In this document: piece by piece, positions 1 through 8,387 of the stretch
Layout of the letters: every line of letters begins with the position of its first letter
How positions within the stretch are numbered: the first letter of the stretch is position 1
NCBI GenBank assembly: GCA_964392765.1
Contig: CAYMRF010000007.1
Coordinates: 1-37,775 of the forward strand
DNA from: BTUB01 sp964392765
GTDB lineage: Bacteria > Babelota > Babeliae > Babelales > Vermiphilaceae
Reading direction: 5' to 3'
DNA: 37,775 nt
Notes under the pieces: generated by a model
Told to the model about the DNA's origin: nothing
The model's database searches: none
What the model saw: only the letters and a program-made list of their open reading frames with translations
Program-made: the position numbers and the translations under genes

Positions 1-1371
1 TATACCGGCAGTGGTGGCGTTGGCGGAGTTGGCGGCGGTGGCGGTGGCGGCGGAGTCAATCAATCGGGCGCCACACCTGCGGATGGCGGTGAGTTCCTGG
101 GCGGCGGCGGCGGCGCTGGTGGCGGATCTTCTAATGGTTCTAATGCTTCGGGCGGAACTGATATCGGAAATCTAGGCGGTGGAGCAGGTGGAGCGGGCTC
201 CGATACTGTTGGGTCAGGCTTTGGTGGTGGTGGTGGTGGCGGAGGAAGTGGTCTTGGAGGCGCTATCTTTGTGGATAGCAATTTGAATTTCACTATACAA
301 GCATTTTCAGCGATTCCAACCATCTTCAACACCTCAAACAATACCACTCAAGCAGGAATTCATGGAACAGCAGGAAGTGGTGGAGGCTTAGATGGCTTAG
401 ATGGTTCAGCATGGGCTAATAGTATTTTTCTACGCACCGGATCTTCTCTCACCTTGATGGCACAAGATACTGATGATCTTTTAACACTCGGCGATCAAGT
501 TGCATTTACTGATGACACCATTTTTGGCGCCGGAGGAACAACCGTTTTTGTGAAAGGAAATGGAACAGTTGTTTACAATGGGACTACTGATTATCCGGGG
601 ACCATTACCATTAACAATGCAAATTTTAAAGTGAATGGGCTCATCGATACGGCATCAATTTCTGTTTGTAGAAACATTAGCTTTAGTACGCAAAGAGGCA
701 CATTGAGTGGAATGGGAAGCTTGACCGGAAATGTCTTTGTAAATTCTGGAGCAATTTGGCCAGAAACGGCCCAAACGCTCACTTTAGGAAGCCTATCATT
801 AAGTCCAGCAAATCTTGATTTCACCACACCCGGAAGCTTGGTACACATTGAAATCGATTCCTGTAGCACCCCATCTTTAGTCTTGGTTAATGGGCCGGCG
901 TCTTTAGCAGGCACCTTAGAAATCAGTATAGATCCAAGCGCTCAGCGAGGAACATACACCGTTCTTACTTCGTCTGGAATAACCGGAACCTTTGATGATA
1001 TCGTATTTACTTCGCCAACAATTCCGAACTATTCACTTTCATATTTACCAAATGAAAATCCTACGTTTGTGCAACTTGATTTTTTAGGATTTGGGCCAGA
1101 TGCACCAACCGATCTCATTGGCTTTCAACGGCAAAATGATTTCGGCGTGATCTATGAGCTTTTTAATACGCTGCAATGGCAACCAAGCCCTTCAGAAGAT
1201 GTGCAAGGGTATCACATCTACCGTGACAATATTCTTATTGCAACGGTAAATGCTTCAACTATCTCATATGAGGATCATGATCAACCATACCATGTCGCAA
1301 TAGTGTATGGCGTAGCAGCATTCGATGAAAATGGAAACGAAAGTGATCAAATTACGGTTACCATCGATTAA
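1..1371 (+). CDS. Gly-rich autotransporter-passenger-like surface protein, 5' partial
   Basis: The reading frame is open from base 1, so the gene begins upstream of the window; a GTG at 271 is internal. The first ~90 visible residues are very Gly-rich (runs of 5-8 Gly broken by Asn, Ser, Ala and Val), then comes the phrase GGAIFVDSNLNFTI, a form common in bacterial beta-helix adhesins. The middle (roughly 520-1080) has the repetitive beta-strand style of autotransporter passengers (GTLSGMGSLTGNVFVNSG, then GTLEIS and GTYTVLTSSGITGTFDDI). The last ~90 residues resemble a fibronectin type III domain (WQPSPSEDVQGYHIYRD, ending VTVTID). No C-terminal beta-barrel translocator is present, which is unusual for an autotransporter. 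Probably an exported or surface adhesin; the exact family is inferred from style. Confidence 0.8.
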   Translation, partial: YTGSGGVGGVGGGGGGGGVNQSGATPADGGEFLGGGGGAGGGSSNGSNASGGTDIGNLGGGAGGAGSDTVGSGFGGGGGGGGSGLGGAIFVDSNLNFTIQAFSAIPTIFNTSNNTTQAGIHGTAGSGGGLDGLDGSAWANSIFLRTGSSLTLMAQDTDDLLTLGDQVAFTDDTIFGAGGTTVFVKGNGTVVYNGTTDYPGTITINNANFKVNGLIDTASISVCRNISFSTQRGTLSGMGSLTGNVFVNSGAIWPETAQTLTLGSLSLSPANLDFTTPGSLVHIEIDSCSTPSLVLVNGPASLAGTLEISIDPSAQRGTYTVLTSSGITGTFDDIVFTSPTIPNYSLSYLPNENPTFVQLDFLGFGPDAPTDLIGFQRQNDFGVIYELFNTLQWQPSPSEDVQGYHIYRDNILIATVNASTISYEDHDQPYHVAIVYGVAAFDENGNESDQITVTID

Positions 1372-1401
1372 AAAATTGAGAAAAAAGATAAGGCAAATCA
1401 A

Positions 1402-1989
1402 ATGATAAAAAAAATATGTGCTCTGGCAATCGCGTGCATGGTGCCATCGCTGCATGGGCAAACCTCCTGCTCATGGCTTGAAATTAAACCAGGATATTTC
1501 TTTTTTTCTAATAATACACTGCGTAAGATTTATCATGGCGGATTTGAGATTCAAGGCAGTGGAACATTTCCCGTGAGTGAGATATTCGCACTTTATGGCA
1601 GCGTTGGATATTTGCGCACAAGTGGAAAATCTTTAGAGGGAAATCAAAAAACATCTATTTCGCAAGTTCCTCTAGATCTGGGGCTGAGACTTATTGCTGA
1701 TTTAGGACAGTGCACTAAAGGTTATCTTTCCATTGGCCCACGCTATTTTATTTTCCATCAACGTAATGATTCGATTTATGTAAATAGAAAAATTGATCGA
1801 ACCGGCGTAGGATTTTTTATTAACGCTGGTGTTAACTTTATTAAAAAGGATTGCTTTTTATTAGGCATCTTTGGAGAATATGCAGTCGAACAGAAGTCAT
1901 TTGAATCACTCATGCCCAATGTTTATGGAAGACACGATGTGCAAATTGGTGGATTCACCGTTGGAGCGAGCTTTGGAATTACATTTTAA
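1402..1989 (+). CDS. Small outer-membrane beta-barrel protein
   Basis: A 195-residue protein with a signal peptide (MIKKICALAIACMVPSLHGQ, likely cleaved near residue 19-20). The mature part alternates polar and hydrophobic residues in Gly/aromatic-rich strands (FALYGSVGYLR, GYLSIGPRYFIF, VGFFINAGVNF, VQIGGFTVGASFGITF) and ends in Phe, as BAM substrates do. Its size fits an eight-stranded barrel of the OmpA/OmpX/OmpW type. It starts 31 bp after the passenger-like gene, with AAGG 8 bp before the ATG, so the two are probably cotranscribed. Function unknown: a structural OMP, or possibly an anchor or partner for the upstream passenger protein. Confidence 0.8.
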   Translation: MIKKICALAIACMVPSLHGQTSCSWLEIKPGYFFFSNNTLRKIYHGGFEIQGSGTFPVSEIFALYGSVGYLRTSGKSLEGNQKTSISQVPLDLGLRLIADLGQCTKGYLSIGPRYFIFHQRNDSIYVNRKIDRTGVGFFINAGVNFIKKDCFLLGIFGEYAVEQKSFESLMPNVYGRHDVQIGGFTVGASFGITF

Positions 1990-2006
1990 ATGATTTTTTT
2001 AACGCT

Positions 2007-2894
2007 TTACTCTGAAGCATTTTTAAGGGCTCGTTTCAATAATTTAAGCGTTTGCTGTGGCTTGGATTGTGCAAAAAAATCTTCTCCTTGAACATGCGCA
2101 TTATTCATTTGTTTAAAGGATTCTAGGGCAGCATCTAATGGATCTTGTCCCGCTTTATTACGCTTCATGATCGCGCCATTTTGTAATAATAATTTCACCG
2201 TTTGGGAGTTCCCATTCGTTGCTGCTACATGCAAAGGTGTATCACCCTCATTATCTTCAGCGTTAACCAACAAACTATTAGTTTTTATTAAGCGTTGAGC
2301 AATAGAAGTTTGATAATTAGCTGCAGCAAAATGTAATGCAGTGCCGCCACGATCATCTTTTAAAAGAACATTGACTCCTCGCTCAATTAGCAAATCTACT
2401 ATGCTTTCCCGACCATTGCGAGTTGCCACATGAAGTGCAGTGCATCCGCCAGATTGCTCATCAATATCAACGTTTAGATCAAGGAGCTGGGCAACTCTCT
2501 TGAGATCTCCTGTTCCCGATGCAAATTGAAATTCACTAAACTGATCAGTTCTTTTATACCCTAATGCCGCTGCATTTTCTCGGCTCAGAAACGTCGAAGC
2601 CGCTTCTTTAATCCTATTATCTTGTAAATCAACTTTATTTTTTTCCGGCGGCGGCTTAAAGCCATAAGAAGCTTTTAAAGATGCCACAGTTCTTCTGGGA
2701 TTAACACCCATAAGAGTATTAATAGCGGCGATAATTCCTTCTGGGGCAATAGGACATACTTGATCACTTCCATCTTGTATCATATGAGCGGCAATATTAT
2801 TATCTAACGGCGGGCAAGGTGGCTGCATGCCGCTTATGCAAAATGCTGATAAAAGTAAACACATCCCACTAATTTTTTTTGCAATGTATCTCAT
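2007..2894 (-). CDS. Exported ankyrin-repeat protein
   Basis: A 295-residue protein. Residues 1-22 form a signal peptide (KK, then a hydrophobic core MCLLLSAFCISGM). Residues ~25-120 are of unknown fold. Residues ~122-260 contain about four ankyrin repeats, with the typical TALHVATRNG, TALHFAAANY and TPLHVAATNG cores followed by LL-x-x-GA/GV turns. Ankyrin repeats bind proteins; in host-associated bacteria such proteins are often effectors. Here the Sec-type leader would take it at least to the periplasm. AGGAT lies about 5 bp before the start. It is divergent from the DOT1-like gene (91 bp between starts) and convergent with the small barrel gene. Confidence 0.88.
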   Translation of the reverse strand: MRYIAKKISGMCLLLSAFCISGMQPPCPPLDNNIAAHMIQDGSDQVCPIAPEGIIAAINTLMGVNPRRTVASLKASYGFKPPPEKNKVDLQDNRIKEAASTFLSRENAAALGYKRTDQFSEFQFASGTGDLKRVAQLLDLNVDIDEQSGGCTALHVATRNGRESIVDLLIERGVNVLLKDDRGGTALHFAAANYQTSIAQRLIKTNSLLVNAEDNEGDTPLHVAATNGNSQTVKLLLQNGAIMKRNKAGQDPLDAALESFKQMNNAHVQGEDFFAQSKPQQTLKLLKRALKNASE

Positions 2895-2985
2895 TGCGAT
2901 CCTGAGTTAAGTATTATTTTAAAAAAAGTATATAGTATATTCACCCCTGTAAAAAGCATTTATCTGAATATAAAAGGAGCATTTT

Positions 2986-3675
2986 ATGAAAAACAAAATT
3001 ATTTTTATAGCTATTTTAGCAGCAATCTTACCCACCGCCCTATATCTTAAAAATAAAAATTCACAAAAAATTTATAATGCCCAAGAAGTAAATGAGATTA
3101 TCGATGATGTATATTGCACCGTAAGCGGCTTTTGCATCGAAACTCAAGAACGCCAATTTATTGAAAATTGCGGCGGCAATCCAACTTACGGCGAAATCAC
3201 CACTGAATCACTTGCTCATTTATTGCACGATCTAGCTCTCACTAAACATGATTACTTTTATGATTTAGGATCAGGGGTGGGCAAGGTATGCGTACAAGTA
3301 GCACTCACCACTCCCGCATATGCAACTGGCATTGAGCTTTCTCCAACGCGTTGCACCGGAGCGGAACAAATTAAACAAGAACTTATCAAACGCAAAATAC
3401 TCACCAATCCTACTAAATTACAGTTTAGCGAACAAAATATTATTGATACTGATTTGAGTAAAGCAACAGCGATTTTTATGTGCTCAACTTGTTTTTCAGA
3501 AGAACTTATGAACTTACTCGTGAATAAGATGGCAACTGAATGCAAAAATGGGTTGCGTGTTTTAACGCTTAAAGATTTGCCTGAGAATGAACAATTCAAA
3601 TTTATTAAACAATATGAACTTCCAATGACGTGGTCACAAGGATCACCGGTTTATCTCTATCAATTACAAAAATAA
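2986..3675 (+). CDS. DOT1-like SAM-dependent methyltransferase with N-terminal export signal
   Basis: A 229-residue protein. Residues 1-22 are a hydrophobic leader after KNK (signal peptide or membrane anchor). The rest matches the DOT1 fold: YGEIT at 68-72 (the DOT1 D1 loop), motif I DLGSGVGK at 93-100, an acidic SAM-ribose loop GIELSP at 115-120, and IFMCSTCF at 163-170 where eukaryotic DOT1 has the VNNFAF active-site strand, followed by GLRVLTLKDLP. Eukaryotic DOT1 methylates histone H3 Lys79; archaeal and bacterial relatives methylate other protein lysines, so the substrate here is unknown. The eukaryotic NN pair is replaced by CST. The RBS AAAAGGAG sits 6 bp before the ATG. The gene ends one base before the convergent FAD oxidoreductase. 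The family call is fairly sure; a host target is inference. Confidence 0.8.
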   Translation: MKNKIIFIAILAAILPTALYLKNKNSQKIYNAQEVNEIIDDVYCTVSGFCIETQERQFIENCGGNPTYGEITTESLAHLLHDLALTKHDYFYDLGSGVGKVCVQVALTTPAYATGIELSPTRCTGAEQIKQELIKRKILTNPTKLQFSEQNIIDTDLSKATAIFMCSTCFSEELMNLLVNKMATECKNGLRVLTLKDLPENEQFKFIKQYELPMTWSQGSPVYLYQLQK

Positions 3676-3676
3676 G

Positions 3677-4738
3677 TTATGACTGTATCCACTTTGGGAT
3701 TAACGTGCGTGCACGCGCAGAATAATTAACAAATCCATGAATTGCAACTTTTGAACATTTTAATGTTTTGATGGTGACCGGAAAAGCCATTCCAATACCA
3801 AAGAGATTGGCAAAGATGATTCCTGTTCTTTCATCTGCGCAATATTCATGAGTTCCATTTATTAATAATGGATTGCGCTCAAATCCTATTGCGTAAATTA
3901 CTTTATTGCATTCGGGCAAATGGCATCGTATATTTTCTGGCGTACTTTGTATTCGCAAAAGATTCGTAGGTGGATGCTGCTCTAAAACAGTATGGGCCCA
4001 TTCGAGCGTTATTCCTTGCAAACTTTCTGCACCAGAAACGCGATATTGATATGGAGTGGTATAAAAATTAAATATTTTATTCACCCCCAACTCAGTTAAA
4101 TATTTGAGAATCAGTATTGCAGAATGCATCCCACCAAACACGGCAACTGAATCATTTGAATTTACATTCACAGCTAATTTACTTTTATCAAGCGCTTCAT
4201 CAAGCGGAATCTCTTGCAGCGGATAATCTAATTTTTTGGGATAGCCTCCGGTTGCTAAAATCACTTTTTTTGCACGAATCGTGCCCGATGCACATTCCAG
4301 CACCCACTCATTGTTTTCACTCACTATGCATTGTACTGTTTCTTGTAAAGAAGTTACTTGAGTACGCAAATAATCTGTAGCATCAAGCAACGGATCAATC
4401 ACTACATACAACGGTAGACACGCTTCAGGCGAATATGAAAATAATTTTTCTCGAGATTCTGAAGGAAATTTTTTTAAAAATTTATTCGTGTTAAAAAATT
4501 GTTTTAAAATTCTAATATTAGTATTGGCAGGCACATTGCGATAACATTTTCCCATGCGTCCCATATTAAATTCCGGATCAATCCAAATAATAGTTGCAGG
4601 ATCAACATTGTTTTCTAAAAGTACAGCAACGCTGATAACACCCGCTAATCCGGCTCCCACAACTGCCCATTGATGATAGGCAAAAATGTTTTGAGAAGCG
4701 AGGAATAAAACAACAATGGAAAATAATCTCTTAGGCAT
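3677..4738 (-). CDS. Exported FAD/NAD(P)-binding oxidoreductase
   Basis: A 353-residue protein with a signal peptide (MPKRLFSIVVLFLASQNIFA, cleavage near residue 20) directly followed by the FAD Rossmann motif VVGAGLAG (26-33). A second flavin-protein signature ATGGYP lies at 162-167, and a second dinucleotide-binding motif VFGGMHSA at 200-207, as in flavin-dependent monooxygenase or pyridine-nucleotide reductase folds. The redox substrate cannot be told; no CxxC pair typical of thioredoxin reductase is visible. It is the second gene of an operon with the DUF421-like gene (8-bp gap). FAD enzymes folded in the cytosol are usually exported by Tat, but no twin-Arg is seen here, which makes this leader odd. 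Confidence 0.82.
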   Translation of the reverse strand: MPKRLFSIVVLFLASQNIFAYHQWAVVGAGLAGVISVAVLLENNVDPATIIWIDPEFNMGRMGKCYRNVPANTNIRILKQFFNTNKFLKKFPSESREKLFSYSPEACLPLYVVIDPLLDATDYLRTQVTSLQETVQCIVSENNEWVLECASGTIRAKKVILATGGYPKKLDYPLQEIPLDEALDKSKLAVNVNSNDSVAVFGGMHSAILILKYLTELGVNKIFNFYTTPYQYRVSGAESLQGITLEWAHTVLEQHPPTNLLRIQSTPENIRCHLPECNKVIYAIGFERNPLLINGTHEYCADERTGIIFANLFGIGMAFPVTIKTLKCSKVAIHGFVNYSARARTLIPKWIQS

Positions 4739-4746
4739 CAGAAAAA

Positions 4747-5265
4747 CTAATTTTTATCTTTGAGCACAAAACTGATTCTACCGCTATTTTCAAAGATTGC
4801 TTTGTGCACGCGTGAAAGATCGTTAGAGTTAGTTTGCAAGTGAAGAGATTCCAGCAACTCATCTTTTGTCACCAAATTTTTGCGCATCTCAGACCACTGA
4901 ATTTTGCCGTCTAGCACGAGCACTTCTTCCCAACCCTTAATAAATTTTTCAAAGGGCCTTGAAATATAATTCAAGCAAGAAATTGCAAAATTAAGAGACA
5001 TTATAAATAATGCCATAATTAAAACAGAAAAAAATGGCACCTCTCCGGTTACCGCTTCTGCCAGCACTGAGCCAAGAGTAAAATTAAGAATATAATTGAA
5101 CGGAGTAACAATACTCATGAATTGGCGGTTAATGCGAAATAAGATCATCCCCGCAAAATAGATAAATGTAATTCGCGCGATTAGATGCACTGCGCTTAAA
5201 GATTCATTTGCTATTCCAAGACCAAATAATTGTGAAATAGTATGATGCCATGAATGCATACTCAA
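4747..5265 (-). CDS. DUF421/YetF-family membrane protein
   Basis: A 172-residue protein. The N-terminal ~85 residues hold about three membrane segments (ARITFIYFAGMILF, NYILNFTLGSVLAEAV, FSVLIMALFIMSLNFA). The soluble C-terminal part carries the DUF421 signature: the cap with VLVLDGKIQWSEMRKNLVTKDELLESL, then AIFENSGRISFVL. In Bacillus, YetF/YdfS-type proteins are spore or envelope membrane proteins; their exact activity is poorly defined. The length is near the short members of the family. AAGGAG about 6 bp before the ATG supports the start, and a TAGACT box about 35 bp upstream may be the -10. It is followed by the exported FAD oxidoreductase in one operon, which hints at a shared envelope redox or stress role (inference). 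Confidence 0.82.
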   Translation of the reverse strand: MSMHSWHHTISQLFGLGIANESLSAVHLIARITFIYFAGMILFRINRQFMSIVTPFNYILNFTLGSVLAEAVTGEVPFFSVLIMALFIMSLNFAISCLNYISRPFEKFIKGWEEVLVLDGKIQWSEMRKNLVTKDELLESLHLQTNSNDLSRVHKAIFENSGRISFVLKDKN

Positions 5266-5326
5266 CTCCTTTTTTAAAGAATTTCTCAGTAAACAAAATT
5301 TAGTCTAGTGAAAATTCTGAGAAAAG

Positions 5327-5356
5327 AAAAAAATCCATCACAAGGATGGATTTTTT
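5327..5356 (-). terminator. Rho-independent terminator of efp-nusB
   Basis: The stem ATCCATC / GATGGAT (5333-5339 with 5345-5351), extended by flanking A:T pairs, has a 5-base loop and a T-run on the minus strand. It lies 23 bp after the nusB stop. Confidence 0.85.
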
Positions 5357-5378
5357 ATACATTCAAATAAAATCTATT

Positions 5379-5903
5379 TTATTCTTTGTCTGATGATTCA
5401 GCTGCTGGTTTCATTTCTGATTCACGGCCCATTTTCTTGACCGCTTCATCCAAAATACCGTTTACAAATTTATACGCATCACGTTCCGCAAAACATTTAG
5501 CAAGCTCAATTGCTTCATTCATCACAATATTGGCTGATGTTTTGGTGTTATTAAGCTCCCAAAGTGCAAGACGTAAAATAAGTTTAGTGCACAGCCCAAT
5601 GCGATCAAATCGCCAATTATGCAAAAGAGGTTTAATCGCTTCATCGAGCGCATCGCGATTATCAATTACGGTTTTTGCAACGGTAAAAACTTCACTATTA
5701 AAAGGTATAGCGAGCTCAAAGCCGCGATTAAAGTTATCAGTAATTGATTCTAAAGAAGCACTATAATCAAATGCATCCATTGCATATAACAAGTGTAAAA
5801 CAAGTGATCGCACATCGCGGCGAGATAAATCATTATACGAAATAGGGCGATCTATCTCATCCAAATGCTGATTATTATTAATGTCAGAACAAGCGCTGCT
5901 CAT
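5379..5903 (-). CDS. nusB: Transcription antitermination factor NusB
   Basis: A 174-residue protein. NusB binds boxA RNA with S10 (NusE) and supports rRNA antitermination. The family pattern is clear: RRDVRSLVLHLLYAMD (28-43), LLHNWRFDRIGLCTKLILRLALWEL, then the diagnostic NEAIELAKCFAERDAYKFVNGILDEAVKK. An N-terminal extension of about 25 residues and an acidic/Lys tail of about 15 residues make it longer than the usual ~140-150. It is the second gene after efp (31-bp gap) and is followed by a strong hairpin terminator, so efp-nusB is a complete two-gene unit. GGAG lies 11 bp before the chosen ATG; a start nearer the conserved block is possible. Confidence 0.93.
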   Translation of the reverse strand: MSSACSDINNNQHLDEIDRPISYNDLSRRDVRSLVLHLLYAMDAFDYSASLESITDNFNRGFELAIPFNSEVFTVAKTVIDNRDALDEAIKPLLHNWRFDRIGLCTKLILRLALWELNNTKTSANIVMNEAIELAKCFAERDAYKFVNGILDEAVKKMGRESEMKPAAESSDKE

Positions 5904-5934
5904 CTTTGGGAAACTCCATCAAATGCTAAAGATG

Positions 5935-6501
5935 TTATTTTTTAATACGTTCAAGATATTCAGAAGTGCGCGTATCAATTTTAAGAATGTCGCCTTCGTT
6001 AATAAACAACGGAACTTGAATTACCAATCCGGTTTCAAGTGTCGCAGGCTTATAGCCGGCGCCTTGCGCGGTATCACCACGAACACCGGGAGGAGTTTCT
6101 TTAACTTCCAATTCCATAAAGAGCGGAGGAGTTACGGCAATCGGTTTTTCTGAGAAATAAAGAACGGTATAAATGATTTGTTCTTTAAGAAAATCTAATA
6201 CTTCTTCAAGTTGATTTTTATTCAGTACTATTTGTTCATAAGATTCTTGATCCATGAAGTTATACTGATCGTCTTCTGCATACAAGTATTGCATCTGTTT
6301 ATATTCGAGATTTGGATCTGGGAATTTTTCGCCTGAACGGAAAAGCTCTTCATGAACGAGTCCTGTGAGCATGTTTTTCATTCTGGTACGCACAAACGCG
6401 CCACCTTTTCCGGGTTTAACGTGATGGTATTCGAGAACCATATAGGGCGCATCGCGAAATAAAATTTTAGCGCCTTTGCGAAAATCTGAAGTAGAAATCA
6501 C
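5935..6501 (-). CDS. efp: Elongation factor P
   Basis: A 188-residue protein from the GTG at 6501. EF-P binds the ribosomal E site and relieves stalling at polyproline. The N-terminal STSDFRKG, the KPGKGGAF loop with the conserved Lys that is modified in many bacteria, and the C-terminal GLVIQVPLFINEGDILKIDTRT are standard. The GTG is preferred over an in-frame ATG at 6555 for three reasons: AAAGGA lies 6 bp before the GTG, the family begins at this point, and the best promoter (6541-6568) covers the ATG, so that codon would not be in the message. No modification enzyme (EpmA/EarP) is seen in the window. The window's exported proteins with Pro-rich tails may be relevant clients (inference). 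Confidence 0.95.
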   Translation of the reverse strand: MISTSDFRKGAKILFRDAPYMVLEYHHVKPGKGGAFVRTRMKNMLTGLVHEELFRSGEKFPDPNLEYKQMQYLYAEDDQYNFMDQESYEQIVLNKNQLEEVLDFLKEQIIYTVLYFSEKPIAVTPPLFMELEVKETPPGVRGDTAQGAGYKPATLETGLVIQVPLFINEGDILKIDTRTSEYLERIKK

Positions 6502-6540
6502 CAGGGATCCTTTATAAACAAGAGATTTGTTATATGATTT

Positions 6541-6568
6541 AGTATAGGAAAGCATTCAAAAAATGCAA
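6541..6568 (-). promoter_or_regulatory. efp-nusB promoter
   Basis: On the minus strand, -35 TTGCAT (6563-6568), a 16-bp spacer and -10 TATACT (6541-6546). The predicted transcript start near 6534 gives a ~33-base leader to the GTG at 6501 and leaves out the ATG at 6555. Sequence match only. Confidence 0.6.
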
Positions 6569-6595
6569 TTACATTCGTAATAAAAAGGATTCCCT

Positions 6596-7831
6596 ATGCG
6601 CCCACTCAATGTTACCGATCCAGAAATCTTTACCATTATCAACGAAGAAACGTTTCGCCAAGAAAAAGAACTCACCCTCATCGCTTCAGAAAATTATGCC
6701 TCGACCGCTGTTTTGCAAGCCTCCGGATCTGCTTTAACCAATAAATATGCTGAAGGATATCCGGGCAAACGATACTATGCTGGTTGTGCTTTAGTTGATC
6801 AAGCAGAACTTTTGGCAATTGAACGATGCAAAAAACTGTTTAAAGCCGATCATGCCAATGTGCAACCTCATGCAGGTTCGCAAGCCAATATGGCCGCTTA
6901 TTTTAGCGTTTTAAAGCCAGGCGACACCATTATGGGTATGAGCTTAGCAGAGGGAGGCCATTTAACTCATGGGCATTCAGTAAACTTCTCAGGAAACATC
7001 TATAAATCAGTAGCGTACGGCGTTAATAAAGAGACTGAATTGATTGATTATGAGCAAGTAGAAAAACTTGCCCAAGAGCATAAACCTAAACTCATTATTG
7101 CCGGCGCTTCCGCTTACTCCAGAATCATAGATTTTGAGCGTTTTGCCCGTATTGCTCAAAGTGTGGGTGCTTATTTTATGGCTGATATTGCTCATATTGC
7201 CGGCCTGATAGCCACCGATTTACATCCGAGCCCTATTAAAGTTGCCGATTTTGTTACCAGCACCACCCATAAAACATTGCGCGGCCCCCGGGGCGGGCTG
7301 GTAATGTGCAGGCAATCCCACGCAGAGGCGGTGGATAGAGCCATCATGCCAGGATCGCAGGGCGGCCCCTTTATGCAGGCTATCGCCGCAAAAGCAGTAG
7401 CATTTCAAGAGGCTTTACAGCCCGATTTTGCCCACTATCAAAAACAGGTAATAAATAATGCCCAAACATTTGCAAAAGCTATGCAGGATATGGGCTACCG
7501 GATTGTGGCCGGCGGCACTGATAATCATCTTTTTATCCTGGATTTGCGCAGTAAAAACGTTACGGGAAGAGCATCTGAAGCAGCCCTAGAAAAAGCAGGA
7601 ATAAACGTGAGCCGTAGTTGCATTCCTAATGACCCTCAAAAGCCATGGATAACCAGCGGCATTCGTATTGGAACCCCAGCAATTACCACCCGGGCAATCA
7701 CCAAAAACGAGGAAATTCAGGCTATAGCCCAGCTTATTGATGATGTGATCAAAAATCATGAAAATGAGATGCTCTTGAAGACAATCAAAGAGCAGGTACA
7801 CATTTTCTGCGGAAAATATCCTATTTATTGA
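6596..7831 (+). CDS. glyA: Serine hydroxymethyltransferase
   Basis: A 411-residue PLP enzyme that interconverts serine and glycine with transfer of a one-carbon unit to tetrahydrofolate in the cytosol. The full family pattern is present: LIASENYAS (28-36), NKYAEGYPGKRYYAGC, NVQPHAGSQAN, ADIAHIAGLI, and the Schiff-base Lys in TSTTHKTLRGPRGG. The C-terminal SGIRIGTPAITTR is also intact, and the length is the usual ~415. AAAAGGA sits 6 bp before the ATG. The gene is divergent from efp with 94 bp between starts. Local GC rises in its 3' half (about 7.2-7.7 kb) compared with its neighbours. Confidence 0.97.
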   Translation: MRPLNVTDPEIFTIINEETFRQEKELTLIASENYASTAVLQASGSALTNKYAEGYPGKRYYAGCALVDQAELLAIERCKKLFKADHANVQPHAGSQANMAAYFSVLKPGDTIMGMSLAEGGHLTHGHSVNFSGNIYKSVAYGVNKETELIDYEQVEKLAQEHKPKLIIAGASAYSRIIDFERFARIAQSVGAYFMADIAHIAGLIATDLHPSPIKVADFVTSTTHKTLRGPRGGLVMCRQSHAEAVDRAIMPGSQGGPFMQAIAAKAVAFQEALQPDFAHYQKQVINNAQTFAKAMQDMGYRIVAGGTDNHLFILDLRSKNVTGRASEAALEKAGINVSRSCIPNDPQKPWITSGIRIGTPAITTRAITKNEEIQAIAQLIDDVIKNHENEMLLKTIKEQVHIFCGKYPIY

Positions 7832-7889
7832 TATTTTTACCCTGTAAATTATTTGTAGACTAGGAGCAGCTTTAGGCCCCACTTATTCA

Positions 7890-7918
7890 TTGACAGTTTG
7901 AATAATTATTGGCATAAT
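7890..7918 (+). promoter_or_regulatory. Promoter of the three-gene small exported operon
   Basis: -35 TTGACA (7890-7895), a 17-bp spacer and -10 CATAAT (7913-7918), a close sigma70 match. The leader would be about 50 bases to the ATG at 7974. Confidence 0.65.
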
Positions 7919-7973
7919 TATTAATAAAATAACAGTTTTATAGTTTATGTGTAATGAATATATAGGATTTTCA

Positions 7974-8372
7974 ATGAATATTTTAAAAATAGTAAGCTTC
8001 ATCTTTTTGTGTGGTGTTACCCTGATGCAAAATGCGCAGGCAATGGCACCTATTACTCCTGATGCTCGATTGATTCAATTAAGTAGAAGCTTAATGCAAG
8101 ATAAATCTCTTGCTAATGCGATACAAGTCAGAAACCAAGCGAATATTATTAAAGCACAAGTTGCAACTGATGATGACATTAAACTCACAAAGCGCGCATC
8201 CGACTTAGTTCGAAGAGCACAAAGCGTTATTAATCAGCAAGAAGGGATGGCACTAGATAACGCAAGACAAAGACGTCTAGCAGGGTCACAACTGCAAATG
8301 AGTCAAAACTGGACCCGATTAGATCAAGAAATGCCTGATCTTTCACGCCTGAATTTTCATCCCGCAAACTAA
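7974..8372 (+). CDS. Small exported protein, family A member 1
   Basis: A 132-residue protein, not recognised. Residues 1-24 form a signal peptide (MNILKIVSFIFLCGVTLMQNAQA). The mature part is predicted helical, polar and rich in Gln, Arg and Ala (ITPDARLIQLSRSLMQDK, VRRAQSVINQQEG). The ATG at 7974 is preferred over an in-frame ATG at 7947 because AGGA lies 7 bp before it and because the hydrophobic leader starts there. It is the first of three adjacent small exported genes with similar leaders and helical bodies, behind a good sigma70-like promoter at 7890-7918. Function unknown. Confidence 0.7.
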   Translation: MNILKIVSFIFLCGVTLMQNAQAMAPITPDARLIQLSRSLMQDKSLANAIQVRNQANIIKAQVATDDDIKLTKRASDLVRRAQSVINQQEGMALDNARQRRLAGSQLQMSQNWTRLDQEMPDLSRLNFHPAN

Positions 8373-8387
8373 TCTTAAAGGAACGTG

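Noticed and set aside
60..347. Minus-strand proline-rich open frame
   Set aside because: It is the antisense of the Gly-rich coding stretch (GGN codons read as NCC); no RBS and no independent support.
6502..6555. ATG at 6555 as the start of efp
   Set aside because: It lies inside the predicted promoter, has no RBS, and would add 18 residues absent from the family; GTG at 6501 with AAAGGA is better.
7220..7408. Minus-strand ORF within glyA
   Set aside because: It is antisense to the conserved PLP-Lys region; the signal is explained by glyA.
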